A stretch of 33,524 nucleotides of DNA from Chitinophaga pinensis (GCA_945876095.1 CAMCMP010000033.1:1-33524); one strand, 5' to 3'; shown: positions 25,365 to 33,524, counted from the stretch's first letter. Translations and numbers: made by a program. The notes: generated from the letters alone by a model not told the origin.

Positions 25365-28300
25365 AAAATACAAAGGACTTTTTGCTTTTTGTATATTTTT
25401 TTCATTGAGTTTATTTGCTCAAGAGAGAAAAATTGATCTTACACTAAGTTCTAATAGAATAGAAGCTGTCCATATAGACAATAGAGGGCTAATATGGCTT
25501 GGTACAGATGAGGGGTTAAATTTATATAATCGAGAAACGGTTAATGCCTTCTATTCTAATATTGTTGATTCAACGAGTTTGTTGAATTCTGAAATTTTTA
25601 AAATTCAGTACCTAGCGGGAGATACTGTAATGGCTTTTTCAAAAAATGGATTAAATATTTTCAATCCATATGGATTTAATTTTTCTAGAATTGTTACCAA
25701 AAGTTCACCAGTTTCATTGATTAAAGATCTTTCAACTAATGAATACTGGGTAACTACTCAAAATAATGGGGTACTCCATTTTAATCAAAATCTTAAACAG
25801 CTTAAATCAATTGAATATGATCCATTAAATCCACTTTCTATTTCTAGTGCAAAATTTAATGACAATCAAAGAGATGTTATTAATACTAGTAGTACTCAAT
25901 TTATACTCATTGGCACTATCAACGGATTTAATGTATTTGATAGAAATCAAAAAACAGTCAAAAGGTTTTTTAAAAAAACGGGTAGTTATTTATTATCTAA
26001 TGAAATAAATGATATTGAGTCTTTAAATAGTAGTAATTTATTTTTAGTAGCTACTTCAAGCGGATTAAATATTTTTGATAGTAAGAATAATCAATTTACG
26101 AAGGATATTATTTTTAAAGATCAGAAAATAATAGATATTTCAAAAGTTGATAACCAATCTTTTTTGGTATTAACAGAAACTTCTTTATGTAAGTTGAGTT
26201 TATTGCCTAATGGTAGTCTTGGCTCACCACAAATATTATTTTCTGATAAATTATTTTCTGATGCACGTTTCTGCTTTGGAAAGAGTGATATTTTCATTTG
26301 GTCTCCCAATCAATATTCTTATATTCAGTTCAATAAAATTAATGGAACGGCAAATGAACTAAGTAGTAAAAATAAAATTACTGCTTTTGCTTTTGACGAT
26401 AAATCAGACGACTTAATTATTGGTACTGCGAATGGCGTTTTTGCAATTAGTAGTTCTAAGAAATTCATTAATGATACGCCTGCAGAATTAGTAAAAGGCG
26501 ATATTTCATATTATAAAGTTTTAGATCAAATAAATAGTATTGCTGTAACCAATTCTGATATCTATTTTATTAAAAACAATTCGCAGATTTTTAAAAAAAT
26601 CAATATTCCCTTTTTAATTCCTTATGTTGATGTAGACAAAATTTATTTTGAAAGTACTGCGAATAAATTATATGTTGCTGCTGGTGATCTTTATGAAATT
26701 GATTTAATTAGTGGCGCTATATTTCAAGTGTCTTCGAGTTCAATTTCTTCAACAAAGGGCATTATAACTAATTTAAAAATTATTGGAACTGATTTATATG
26801 TTTCTTTATCAGAGGGAGTTTCAATTTTTAATACTATTTCAAAATTAGTCACACGACACCAATTTGATCCACTCATTAATAAGAATATTCCAAAAGGGTT
26901 TGAGGATGTAGTACAAATCAATGGTCAATTATGGCTTAGTAATTCCGAAACTGGGCTGTATTTGTTTAATAAATCCCTCGATTCTTTCATTCAAAGATTT
27001 GATTTTGTTCCAAATAACTTAAAAACTTTGGCAAGTGGATCTCCGTCAAAACTTGAATATATAGAAGGTGATGATTATTTGATGATTGCTACTAAGGGGG
27101 ATGGTTTGTTTAGGTACAATTTAAAGACACATTTCTTTAGTAACTATACTATTAAAGATGGTCTATTATCTAACAATATTATTGATTTGATGCAGTTTAA
27201 TAATAATACACTGATACTTACTACCAATGGTATTAACTATTTTGAAAACTTTGATAATATTGTTTTAAAAAATATTGATGCTGAAGATGGTTTAACTATA
27301 GTAAATTATTTAAAAAAGGGGTTGCATCATCAAGATTCATCCATCATCATCGCTGGTTCTCAAAAAATACAACTATTTAATTTTAAAGATATTTATGTAG
27401 ATAATAAGCCATTTAGAGTTGAATTACTAAATGCTAGTTCTATTAATAAGAACAATGAGTATCAAAATATTGGCTTTAGTGATTATACAATCAACCTGAA
27501 TAGTGAGGCTGTTTCTATTGCCCTTAATCTATTCACTTCCGATTCCTACAAAACTAAAAAAGTTAAATTCTTTTATAAAATTGCTGGCGTAACCAATGGT
27601 TTTATTTCTAACGAGGATGATAATAAAATTTTATTACAATCGCTTCGATATTATCGTGTAAATGAAGTTGAAATTTATGCTATTAATAGTAGTGGAAAAA
27701 AAAGTGAAAATATTTTAAAATTAAAAATTTATCGAACAGCACCCTGGTGGGCAAGAATTGAATCTTTTATTATTTATTTACTTGTTTTAATAGGACTTGT
27801 ATATTTTGTATTTAAAATAAGAGAGAAGCAAAATAATGAGCGTCAAGAAGGTAAAAGAAAAGCGAAGGAAATTGAAGAAGCTAAAGATCTTCAAATGAGT
27901 TTATTGCCTAAAAAAAATCCGGTAATTGACGGTTTAGAAATAACGACTTATTTAAAATGCGCTTCTGAAGTAGGGGGTGATTACTTTGACTTCTTGCAAG
28001 ATGATAACGGCACGCTCTATTCTATTTGTGGAGATGCTACTGGTCATGGCGTAACTTCTGGAATTATGGTTGCGGTTACTAAGGCTGCTTTAAATGGCAT
28101 CGAATTAGAAGATCCTTCCGCCATGATGCAAAAGTTAAATAAGATTGTCAGAAAAATTAACTTTGGCACTTTAAGAATGAGTTTAAGTATTGCGGCTGTA
28201 AGTAAGGATTCTATTACCATTTCATCAGCAGCGATGCCGCCAACCTATTTTTTTAGTGCTAGCAATAATTTACTAGAGGAACTAATGATTTCTAATCTTC

Positions 28301-28572
28301 CTTTGGGAGGCATGGATAAAGAGAAGTTTACATCGGTAAATAGAGATTTCAATAAAGGGGATATTTTTGTTATGTTATCAGATGGTTTGCCAGAATTGCC
28401 TAATGCAAAAAATGAATTACTAGATTATGCCAATGTTTTTAAATGTATTTCCGAAAATACACTAAATTCGGCTGAGCAAATTAAAGAATCATTAATAAAA
28501 CTATCGGATGATTGGGCAAATGGATTAATGAATCCAGATGATATAACAATTGTTGTTATTAAGAAAGTATAA
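25351..28572 (+). CDS. Transmembrane beta-propeller sensor with SpoIIE/PP2C phosphatase domain
   Basis: The 1073-residue protein has a signal segment (about residues 8-23, ending LFAQ). A large periplasmic region follows with two-component-regulator-type propeller repeats (IDNRGLIWLGTDEGLNLYN and many similar), then a Y_Y_Y-like domain (about 690-795). A single transmembrane helix (about 802-820), a short coiled linker with EIEEAKDLQMSLLPK (from ~838) and a SpoIIE/PP2C domain complete it. Metal-site residues are present: GGDYFD (D877), GDATGHG (D895), LSDGLPE (D1011) and NPDDITI (D1063, D1064). It should therefore be an active Ser/Thr phosphatase controlled by a periplasmic ligand, most likely dephosphorylating the STAS protein encoded two genes downstream. 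It replaces the histidine kinase output normally seen behind such propellers. Confidence 0.92.
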   Translation: MQQTKKYKGLFAFCIFFSLSLFAQERKIDLTLSSNRIEAVHIDNRGLIWLGTDEGLNLYNRETVNAFYSNIVDSTSLLNSEIFKIQYLAGDTVMAFSKNGLNIFNPYGFNFSRIVTKSSPVSLIKDLSTNEYWVTTQNNGVLHFNQNLKQLKSIEYDPLNPLSISSAKFNDNQRDVINTSSTQFILIGTINGFNVFDRNQKTVKRFFKKTGSYLLSNEINDIESLNSSNLFLVATSSGLNIFDSKNNQFTKDIIFKDQKIIDISKVDNQSFLVLTETSLCKLSLLPNGSLGSPQILFSDKLFSDARFCFGKSDIFIWSPNQYSYIQFNKINGTANELSSKNKITAFAFDDKSDDLIIGTANGVFAISSSKKFINDTPAELVKGDISYYKVLDQINSIAVTNSDIYFIKNNSQIFKKINIPFLIPYVDVDKIYFESTANKLYVAAGDLYEIDLISGAIFQVSSSSISSTKGIITNLKIIGTDLYVSLSEGVSIFNTISKLVTRHQFDPLINKNIPKGFEDVVQINGQLWLSNSETGLYLFNKSLDSFIQRFDFVPNNLKTLASGSPSKLEYIEGDDYLMIATKGDGLFRYNLKTHFFSNYTIKDGLLSNNIIDLMQFNNNTLILTTNGINYFENFDNIVLKNIDAEDGLTIVNYLKKGLHHQDSSIIIAGSQKIQLFNFKDIYVDNKPFRVELLNASSINKNNEYQNIGFSDYTINLNSEAVSIALNLFTSDSYKTKKVKFFYKIAGVTNGFISNEDDNKILLQSLRYYRVNEVEIYAINSSGKKSENILKLKIYRTAPWWARIESFIIYLLVLIGLVYFVFKIREKQNNERQEGKRKAKEIEEAKDLQMSLLPKKNPVIDGLEITTYLKCASEVGGDYFDFLQDDNGTLYSICGDATGHGVTSGIMVAVTKAALNGIELEDPSAMMQKLNKIVRKINFGTLRMSLSIAAVSKDSITISSAAMPPTYFFSASNNLLEELMISNLPLGGMDKEKFTSVNRDFNKGDIFVMLSDGLPELPNAKNELLDYANVFKCISENTLNSAEQIKESLIKLSDDWANGLMNPDDITIVVIKKV

Positions 28573-28599
28573 TCATTCATTAAATATAAACTAATACTA

Positions 28600-29016
28600 A
28601 TGACTACACCCACAGTAGAACTTAAGTTACCCATATTACCTAATATGGAGTTAATTGCTACACAAACAGCAGACATCATTGCCAATCACATGCATTTGTC
28701 GGAAGAACAAGCAGGAGAAATCACCATGGCATTAATTGAAGCATGTATCAATGCTTTTGAACATTCAAAAACAGATGGCAATGTATTTATTCATTTTATC
28801 ATTGAGGAAGATTCTTTGGTTGTAAAAGTAATTGACCTTGGTATTGGATTTGATAAAACTAAGGTAGAAATACCAAAAATTGAAAACAAAATTGGTAAGG
28901 ATGAACGCAAAAGAGGATGGGGTTTGCAATTGATTCAAGAATTAATGGATTCAGTAGAATTTGAATCAAATGCTGATGGCACAACTGTAACAATGAAAAA
29001 AAATATTAAACAATAA
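28600..29016 (+). CDS. RsbW/SpoIIAB-like serine kinase (anti-sigma factor type)
   Basis: The 138-residue cytoplasmic protein is a single GHKL ATPase domain. The N box is EACINAFEHS (E47, N51, H55), the G1 box DLGIGFD (D79, G81, G83) and the G2 box GWGLQLIQ (106-113). These are the ATP-binding elements of RsbW/SpoIIAB-type serine kinases, which phosphorylate a STAS antagonist and bind either it or a sigma factor (or other target). No sigma gene is adjacent, so its sequestered target is unknown. The gene lies 27 nt after the phosphatase gene and 11 nt before the STAS gene, completing a partner-switch trio. Confidence 0.9.
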   Translation: MTTPTVELKLPILPNMELIATQTADIIANHMHLSEEQAGEITMALIEACINAFEHSKTDGNVFIHFIIEEDSLVVKVIDLGIGFDKTKVEIPKIENKIGKDERKRGWGLQLIQELMDSVEFESNADGTTVTMKKNIKQ

Positions 29017-29027
29017 AATAATTAAAA

Positions 29028-29369
29028 ATGAGCTCATTTATTAAAAACACAAAAGAGGTAAATCAAATTGTAATTATTGAAACAGATGGTTATTTAAATA
29101 AAGAAGGGGGAGAGGCTATTGCTGCAATTTGTTATGAAAAAATTAAAGCTGGTCAAGTTAAATTTTTAATCAATATGGCTACTACCAAAGTGGTTAACAG
29201 TATAGGGGTATCTATTTTAATAGAAATTATTGAAAAATTACAAGAAGTTGATGGCAAAATTGGGTATTATAACTTAGCGCCTATTGTATCTAAGACCTTT
29301 AATATAATGGGTCTTACTAAATATTCAACTGTATTTTCAACGGAAGAGGAAGCTTTGGTTGATCTATAA
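29028..29369 (+). CDS. STAS-domain anti-anti-sigma factor-like protein
   Basis: The 113-residue STAS domain is of the RsbV/SpoIIAA type: an initial beta-hairpin with IVIIETDGYLNKEGGE, a central strand FLINMATTKVVNSIGVSILIEIIEKL, and a C-terminal amphipathic helix ending TEEEALVDL. S58 in VNSIG occupies the place of the phosphorylated Ser of SpoIIAA (MDSSG), although the usual Asp before it is Asn and the following Ser is Ile. It should be the substrate of the RsbW-like kinase and of the SpoIIE domain upstream. Its stop codon directly abuts the next start (TAAATG), so its synthesis is coupled to the cyclase protein, a possible binding partner. Confidence 0.9.
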   Translation: MSSFIKNTKEVNQIVIIETDGYLNKEGGEAIAAICYEKIKAGQVKFLINMATTKVVNSIGVSILIEIIEKLQEVDGKIGYYNLAPIVSKTFNIMGLTKYSTVFSTEEEALVDL

Positions 29370-31508
29370 ATGGATAAGCAATTTAACATAAGTGAGTTAC
29401 AACTAAAGTATCTTGAATTAGAGACTCTATTGGATATTACGAATGAGTTAAATTCTTTTGAAAATGTTTCTACCTTATTACAAGAAATACTAATTAAATC
29501 TTGTGCGGTCTTAAATGCTTCATCAGGGTTGATTTTAATGCAACATAGCAACTCTGATTTGTTTCAAATAGAAGCAGAATTCAATATCGATGTAAAAGCC
29601 TTAAAGGGTATTATATTTAATAAGAAGAGAGGGTTTTTTAATGAAGTGAATCAAATTCGAAAGCCATTAGCTATTGAAGTGGCAAATGATCCTTTTTTAG
29701 TTAGAACCAATTCTAGGTATGCTTTAATTGCTCCATTTTTAGATAAAAAAGAGTTGATAGGTGTTATCGTTGTTTTTGATAAAGAGTCAAGAGCTGGAAT
29801 TTCACCCTTTGATGACTCAGATACCAATATGCTTTCTGCCATTGCATCTCAAGCAGGAGTGGCTTACAATAATATTAAATTAATAGAAAATATCAAGGAA
29901 GCAAAAACCTTCAATGATAATATCATGCAATCCATTGTTACTGGTGTCTTTACTACCAATTTGATGGGTGAAATTAACCATGTTAATCGGGCAGCTGCCG
30001 CTATAATCAATTTAGAAAGAGAAATGGTGATTGGTAATCATTATGAATATGTTTTTGATTCAAATGAAATGATCAATCAATTAATTTCAAAATGCGAGCT
30101 TGATTTAGCAACTGTTTCTGAAACAGCAATACAAATTAATTGTAATGGAAAATTAACCTCAGTCAATATTTCAGTTTCCCCTTTATTGAATGATTTAAAT
30201 GAACCGATTGGTTCGGTAGTAGCGATGGAAGATTTATCTAACCTTGATAAGTTAAAATCTACTTTCAAGAAATACGTTTCAAAACAAATCGTTGACCAAT
30301 TATTGGAAAACGATGATATGTTAAATTTAGGTGGACAAGAACAGGAAGCTACTATTTTATTTTCAGATATAAGAGGCTTTACTTCAATGTCTGAAACTAT
30401 GAGTCCTTCTGAGGTGGTGGAGACTTTGAATGAATATTTCAATTTGATGATTGAAATAATATTTAAGTACAATGGAACATTAGATAAAATTATTGGGGAT
30501 GCACTTATGGTAATTTACGGTGCTCCTAACGCTACAGAAAAAGATACTGAAAATGCAGTTTTAACTGCTATAGAGATGCAGGAGAGGTTGATTGAGTTTA
30601 ACCAGAATCGTATTATCCATTCTAAGCCGCCTATTTATATAGGTATTGGAATTAATTCAGGCAAGGTGATTAGTGGTAATATTGGGTCAAGGCAACAAAT
30701 GAATTTTACTGTAATTGGAGATTCAGTTAATCTAGCTTCTCGATTGTGTTCGGTTGCTGCTGCAGATGAAATTATTGTTTCTGATGCTGTTTGGAAAAAA
30801 GTGAAGTTGAATAAATCATTTAAGGCTAAGAAGCTAAAATCTGTTAAGGTTAAAGGAAAAGTAAAACCCATTGAAATTAAAGAGATTTTATATCAACGAC
30901 CTGCTTTTGATTACTTACAAACTTTTATTAAAATTGAGCAGTTCTTGATCAATAACTTACCTAAAAAATATACTTACCATTCCATAGATCACATTAGAGA
31001 TGTAGTAGTTCAGTCTGAAAAAATTGCTAAAAGAGAAAAAATCAGTAAATCTGAAATGGATGATATTAAATTGGCTGCTTGGTTACATGATATAGGATAT
31101 ATTTGGGAACCTTTGAGGCACGAGGCAAGAGGAGCTGAGTATGCAACGACTGTTTTAAATGCGCTCAATTTTCCAAAAACTAAGATCAATAAAATAACAG
31201 GAATGATTTTGGCGACTAAAATTCCACAGTCTCCAAAAAATATATATGAACAAATTATTTGTGATGCCGACTTAGATTACCTAGGTAGAGGGGATTATGA
31301 ATCTAGTAGTAATCTGCTTTTACAGGAAATCCAATTGAATAAAGAAATATCTGAATTGGAATGGCTTATCATTCAGGATAAATTTTTAAGGGTACATCAT
31401 TATTTTACTGCAGGATCTATTAAGAGCAGGGAAAGTAATAAACAACAGAGATTAAAAATGATTCAAGATCAAATCAAAATTATTAAAAATGGCACAAGCA
31501 GGACATAG
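29370..31508 (+). CDS. GAF-PAS-class III adenylate cyclase-HD domain fusion protein
   Basis: The 712-residue protein lacks transmembrane segments. Domains are GAF (about 12-172), PAS (about 180-295), class III nucleotide cyclase (about 325-500) and a C-terminal HD-type domain (about 510-680). Cyclase residues are complete: metal ligands D333 (FSDIRGFT) and D377 (KIIGDALM), base-selecting K373 and T447, and transition-state N454 and R458 (VNLASRL). The Lys/Thr pair is that of class IIIb adenylate cyclases, so the product is probably cAMP. The HD part has YHSIDH (H537, H541), WLHDIGY (H573, D574), H584 and CDADLDYL (D632, D634), a plausible metal site of a small phosphohydrolase. It begins right at the STAS stop and overlaps the channel gene by 20 nt. 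Confidence 0.9.
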   Translation: MDKQFNISELQLKYLELETLLDITNELNSFENVSTLLQEILIKSCAVLNASSGLILMQHSNSDLFQIEAEFNIDVKALKGIIFNKKRGFFNEVNQIRKPLAIEVANDPFLVRTNSRYALIAPFLDKKELIGVIVVFDKESRAGISPFDDSDTNMLSAIASQAGVAYNNIKLIENIKEAKTFNDNIMQSIVTGVFTTNLMGEINHVNRAAAAIINLEREMVIGNHYEYVFDSNEMINQLISKCELDLATVSETAIQINCNGKLTSVNISVSPLLNDLNEPIGSVVAMEDLSNLDKLKSTFKKYVSKQIVDQLLENDDMLNLGGQEQEATILFSDIRGFTSMSETMSPSEVVETLNEYFNLMIEIIFKYNGTLDKIIGDALMVIYGAPNATEKDTENAVLTAIEMQERLIEFNQNRIIHSKPPIYIGIGINSGKVISGNIGSRQQMNFTVIGDSVNLASRLCSVAAADEIIVSDAVWKKVKLNKSFKAKKLKSVKVKGKVKPIEIKEILYQRPAFDYLQTFIKIEQFLINNLPKKYTYHSIDHIRDVVVQSEKIAKREKISKSEMDDIKLAAWLHDIGYIWEPLRHEARGAEYATTVLNALNFPKTKINKITGMILATKIPQSPKNIYEQIICDADLDYLGRGDYESSSNLLLQEIQLNKEISELEWLIIQDKFLRVHHYFTAGSIKSRESNKQQRLKMIQDQIKIIKNGTSRT

Positions 31509-32166
31509 TTCTAACAAGAATCATTTTCAATTAGACCGTATTTCATTTTTTACAGATGGGGTCTTTGCAATTGCGATCACTTTGTTGGTAATTGAGTTTA
31601 AAGTACCTGATATAGAACATGCTACAGATGCACTTTTATGGATCTCGCTTAAGCATATGGCCTGGAAATTATTAGGTTTTGTGATAAGCTTTTGTATTGT
31701 AGGTTATTACTGGTCTGTTCACCACCGGATTTTTGGATATGTTGAAAGATATACTACTCGATTGTTATGGTTAAACTTGTCTTTTCTATTTTCAGTGGTT
31801 TTGCTTCCATTTACTTCTGGACTTTTAGGTGAATATGCTTCTGAAACTGAATTGCATTTACCTTATGCAGTGTACGTTATTAATATCTGCTTGACTGCTT
31901 TTATGAATATCCTTTTATGGTTTTACTTAAGCAATCCTACCTTAGATTTATTAACGCATAAAATTTCGAAGCAGCGGATTAAATTAGGATTTTATTTTAG
32001 TCTAGTAGTACCTGTTATATTTCTTGTTTCTTTGGGCTTAATCTTTTTGAGTCCTATTATTGGGCGTTTAGTACCCTTATTAATTCCTGTCGTATTAAAA
32101 TATGGGTTGAATGGATTAATCGCTCGTGCCAGTGCTAATGAAAAACCAATGGTGGATGCCCATTAA
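31489..32166 (+). CDS. TMEM175-family (DUF1211) potassium channel-like protein
   Basis: The 225-residue protein has about six hydrophobic helices. The first carries RISFFTDGVFAIAITLLVIEFKVP (R17, F21, T22, D23), the bacterial form of the TMEM175 signature FSDxxxAIxxT; Thr replaces the usual Ser. Bacterial TMEM175 proteins are tetrameric K+-permeable channels of this size. Further marks are GYYWSVHHRIF and WLNLSFLFSVVLLPF. The start codon lies inside the cyclase gene (20-nt overlap), so the two are translationally coupled, suggesting a functional link between cAMP or the HD domain and ion flux. This link is inference. Confidence 0.85.
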   Translation: MAQAGHSSNKNHFQLDRISFFTDGVFAIAITLLVIEFKVPDIEHATDALLWISLKHMAWKLLGFVISFCIVGYYWSVHHRIFGYVERYTTRLLWLNLSFLFSVVLLPFTSGLLGEYASETELHLPYAVYVINICLTAFMNILLWFYLSNPTLDLLTHKISKQRIKLGFYFSLVVPVIFLVSLGLIFLSPIIGRLVPLLIPVVLKYGLNGLIARASANEKPMVDAH

Positions 32167-32199
32167 ATGATTTTGGATAACACTTTTTAAAATCTTTCT

Positions 32200-32613
32200 A
32201 TGAAAAAAATATTACTTGTTGCATTCATTTTTATTGCTTGCATTTCTATTGTTAATGCCCAATTGTCTCCAGGTTCAAATTTTAACCTTACTGATTCTTT
32301 ATTAGCTGTTAATAATACCCAAGACAACGCTAAAAAAATTGACATTCTATTCAATGTAGCAAAAAAATTTGCGTTTTCTCAAGGTGATACTGCAATCAAG
32401 TATCTGAAACTTGCAGAAGATATTGCGATTAAAAGTAAAAATGAGCGTTCCCTTTTTAAGGTTTATTTTGGTATCTCAGTTACTTATAATCAAACCCTTG
32501 GGAATTATCCTCTTGGGTTACATTTTGCTACCGAACAACTTAAATTAGGGAAAAAATTAAACTTACCTGATAGTGTAATGAAAGATGCATATTCACTAGC
32601 GTTGCGTTATTGA
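32200..32613 (+). pseudogene. Exported TPR protein, N-terminal part, probably cut by IS insertion
   Basis: A 137-codon frame encodes a signal peptide (residues 1-20, ending VNAQ) and helical TPR-like segments (KKIDILFNVAKKFAFSQGDTAIKYLKLAEDIAIKSKNERS, then LFKVYFGISVTYNQTLGNYPLGLHFATEQLKLGKKL), ending abruptly at ALRY. Bacteroidota proteins that start this way usually run on through more TPRs into a transmembrane helix and a kinase, cyclase or phosphatase domain. The stop at 32611-32613 lies 115 bp before an IS4-type transposase start, so the most likely reading is that an insertion sequence interrupted a longer sensor gene. It could instead be a genuine short TPR protein. It is the last visible gene of the operon, 33 nt after the channel gene. 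Confidence 0.6.
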
Positions 32614-33524
32614 AATAAATAGTTCTTTGAAAATATTGTCAGTATTGAGTTTGCGAGGATTTTGCACCTAAGACGATTTGATTTTTTTGGACTTAAAAAA
32701 ATCGTAACTTAATGAAAATCATATTGTTATGAATTCAGGAAAGTATGTATTCTCTCAAATAATGGGTCTAGTGTCCTCCACTTCCTTTCAAACCATCGTA
32801 AACAGGCACTTTGGCGATTATAAGGTAAAGGATTTCAGTTGTTGGAAACAGTTTTTGTGTATGGCTTTTGGCCAATTAACTCACAGGGAAAGTATTAGTG
32901 ATACTGTTTTATGTCTAAAAGCAAATGCCAATAAAATGTACCATTTAGGCATTGGTGAAGTGGTTGCAGTTAGCTCAATTACCAGAGCCAATGAAAGTCG
33001 TTCTTTTCAGATTTATGAAGACCTTGCAATGTTACTTATTAAAGAAGCAAAACAGTTATACCTACTTGACGATGAACTGGAAGTATCAATAAAAGGAAAT
33101 GTTTTTGCTATTGACGCAACCACTATCGATTTGTGTCTTTCTGCCTTTTGTTGGGCAACTTTTAGAACTACAAAAGGTGGTATTAAACTGCACACACAAC
33201 TTGACTTAAAAACTTCTATACCTGAATTTATTTTGTTCTCTACAGCTTCTGTTCACGATGTAAATGTTTTAGATTTTATCTGTTTTGAAGCTAATAATTT
33301 TTACATAATGGATAGAGGATATGTAGACTACAAAAGGCTTTACAAAATTCATTGCTGTGGTGCTTTCTATGTTACAAGAGCTAAAGATAATATGAATTAT
33401 AGAAGATTGTATTCACAAGAAAAAGATATTGCGAGTGGAGTTTTATATGACCAATCCATTATGCTCAACAATCATTATGCTTCTAAAGATTATCCTGTAA
33501 AAATGAGAAGAATAAAATTTAAAG
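32614..33524 (+). mobile_element. IS4-type insertion sequence, left part (right end outside window)
   Basis: The element holds the transposase gene from 32729 and a ~115-bp AT-rich leader. The exact left boundary is not visible: I could not identify the terminal inverted repeat because the right end lies outside the window. The boundary is placed after the truncated TPR frame and could lie some tens of bases to either side. Confidence 0.6.
32729..33524 (+). CDS. IS4-family transposase, N-terminal 265 residues (cut by window edge)
   Basis: An open frame starts MNSGKYVFSQIMGLVSSTSF at 32729 and remains open to the window end. The N-terminal part (about 5-75, with FSCWKQFLCMAFGQLTHRESI) matches DUF4372, common in IS4 transposases. 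The DDE core follows: IDATTIDLCLS (first Asp D129), FRTTKGGIKLHTQLD, VHDVNVLDF and FYIMDRGYVDY (second Asp D195), then FYVTRAKDN. The third acidic residue and the YREK region lie beyond the window. It reads away from the signalling operon. No frameshift is seen so far. Confidence 0.9.
   Translation, partial: MNSGKYVFSQIMGLVSSTSFQTIVNRHFGDYKVKDFSCWKQFLCMAFGQLTHRESISDTVLCLKANANKMYHLGIGEVVAVSSITRANESRSFQIYEDLAMLLIKEAKQLYLLDDELEVSIKGNVFAIDATTIDLCLSAFCWATFRTTKGGIKLHTQLDLKTSIPEFILFSTASVHDVNVLDFICFEANNFYIMDRGYVDYKRLYKIHCCGAFYVTRAKDNMNYRRLYSQEKDIASGVLYDQSIMLNNHYASKDYPVKMRRIKFK

Noticed and set aside
25351..28572. Hybrid two-component sensor (histidine kinase) as the product
   Set aside because: The periplasmic part looks like one, but the cytoplasmic part carries SpoIIE/PP2C motifs (GGDYFD, GDATGHG, NPDD) and no H-box or receiver domain.
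28425..28685. Minus-strand frame of 86 codons across the phosphatase-kinase junction
   Set aside because: It is antisense to two strongly supported genes and shows no recognisable protein features.
29028..29369. Adjacent sigma factor as target of the kinase/STAS pair
   Set aside because: No protein in the window has sigma-70 or ECF region 2/4 motifs, so a sigma target could only lie elsewhere.

Overview
The window reads as Bacteroidota chromosome, probably near Chitinophagaceae/Sphingobacteriia. The reasons are the strongly AT-rich sequence, near absence of Shine-Dalgarno sites, many signal peptides ending in Ala-Gln or Ser-Gln, and protein types typical of that phylum (DUF1080, GH95, beta-propeller sensor proteins, Gfo/Idh proteins with Tat-like leaders). 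The lineage is inferred from these traits, not from a marker gene.

Layout. (1) At 1-56 the first codons of a leftward transposase lie on the minus strand, with a terminator-like hairpin beside them. (2) At 435-4935 there are three plus-strand genes for exported proteins: a sorbosone dehydrogenase-type beta-propeller, a TraB/TIKI/DUF5694-like protein and a six-hairpin glycosidase-like protein. A four-copy tandem array of a ~160 bp double-hairpin repeat separates the last two. A 17-bp perfect hairpin closes this block against the convergent genes. (3) At 4987-18505 nine minus-strand genes form several short transcription units: GH27 alpha-galactosidase, then CE15 esterase; Gfo/Idh/MocA oxidoreductase with its own terminator; GH95 alpha-L-fucosidase, then a divergent GH95-like protein; and parallel beta-helix protein, SO2930-type diheme cytochrome c, then tandem-DUF1080 protein. 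(4) At 18737-21958, divergent from these, are an exported FAD-dependent oxidoreductase and a GH26 beta-mannanase. Regions 2-4 look like a plant-hemicellulose/pectin utilisation locus (galactomannan, fucosylated glycans, glucuronoyl esters, probably also C3-oxidised glycosides), but no SusC/SusD pair or hybrid two-component regulator is present.

(5) At 22064-23191, on the minus strand, is a membrane protein with the layout of a pentameric ligand-gated ion channel. (6) At 23790-32613 seven tightly packed plus-strand genes form a signalling operon: TPR lipoprotein, periplasmic beta-propeller sensor with a cytoplasmic SpoIIE/PP2C phosphatase, RsbW-like kinase/anti-sigma factor, STAS anti-anti-sigma factor, GAF-PAS-adenylate cyclase-HD protein, TMEM175-like potassium channel, and an exported TPR protein that seems cut short. 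Gene junctions are -14, 27, 11, 0, -20 and 33 nt. The arrangement suggests that a periplasmic signal activates the phosphatase, which dephosphorylates the STAS protein and shifts its partnership with the RsbW-like kinase; cAMP synthesis and K+ conductance are then plausible outputs. (7) At 32729-33524 the window ends inside an IS4-type transposase reading rightward.

Most distinctive items: the partner-switch/cyclase/channel operon, the pLGIC-like protein beside it, the structured repeat array, and the divergent active sites in the second GH95 protein and the CE15 protein.
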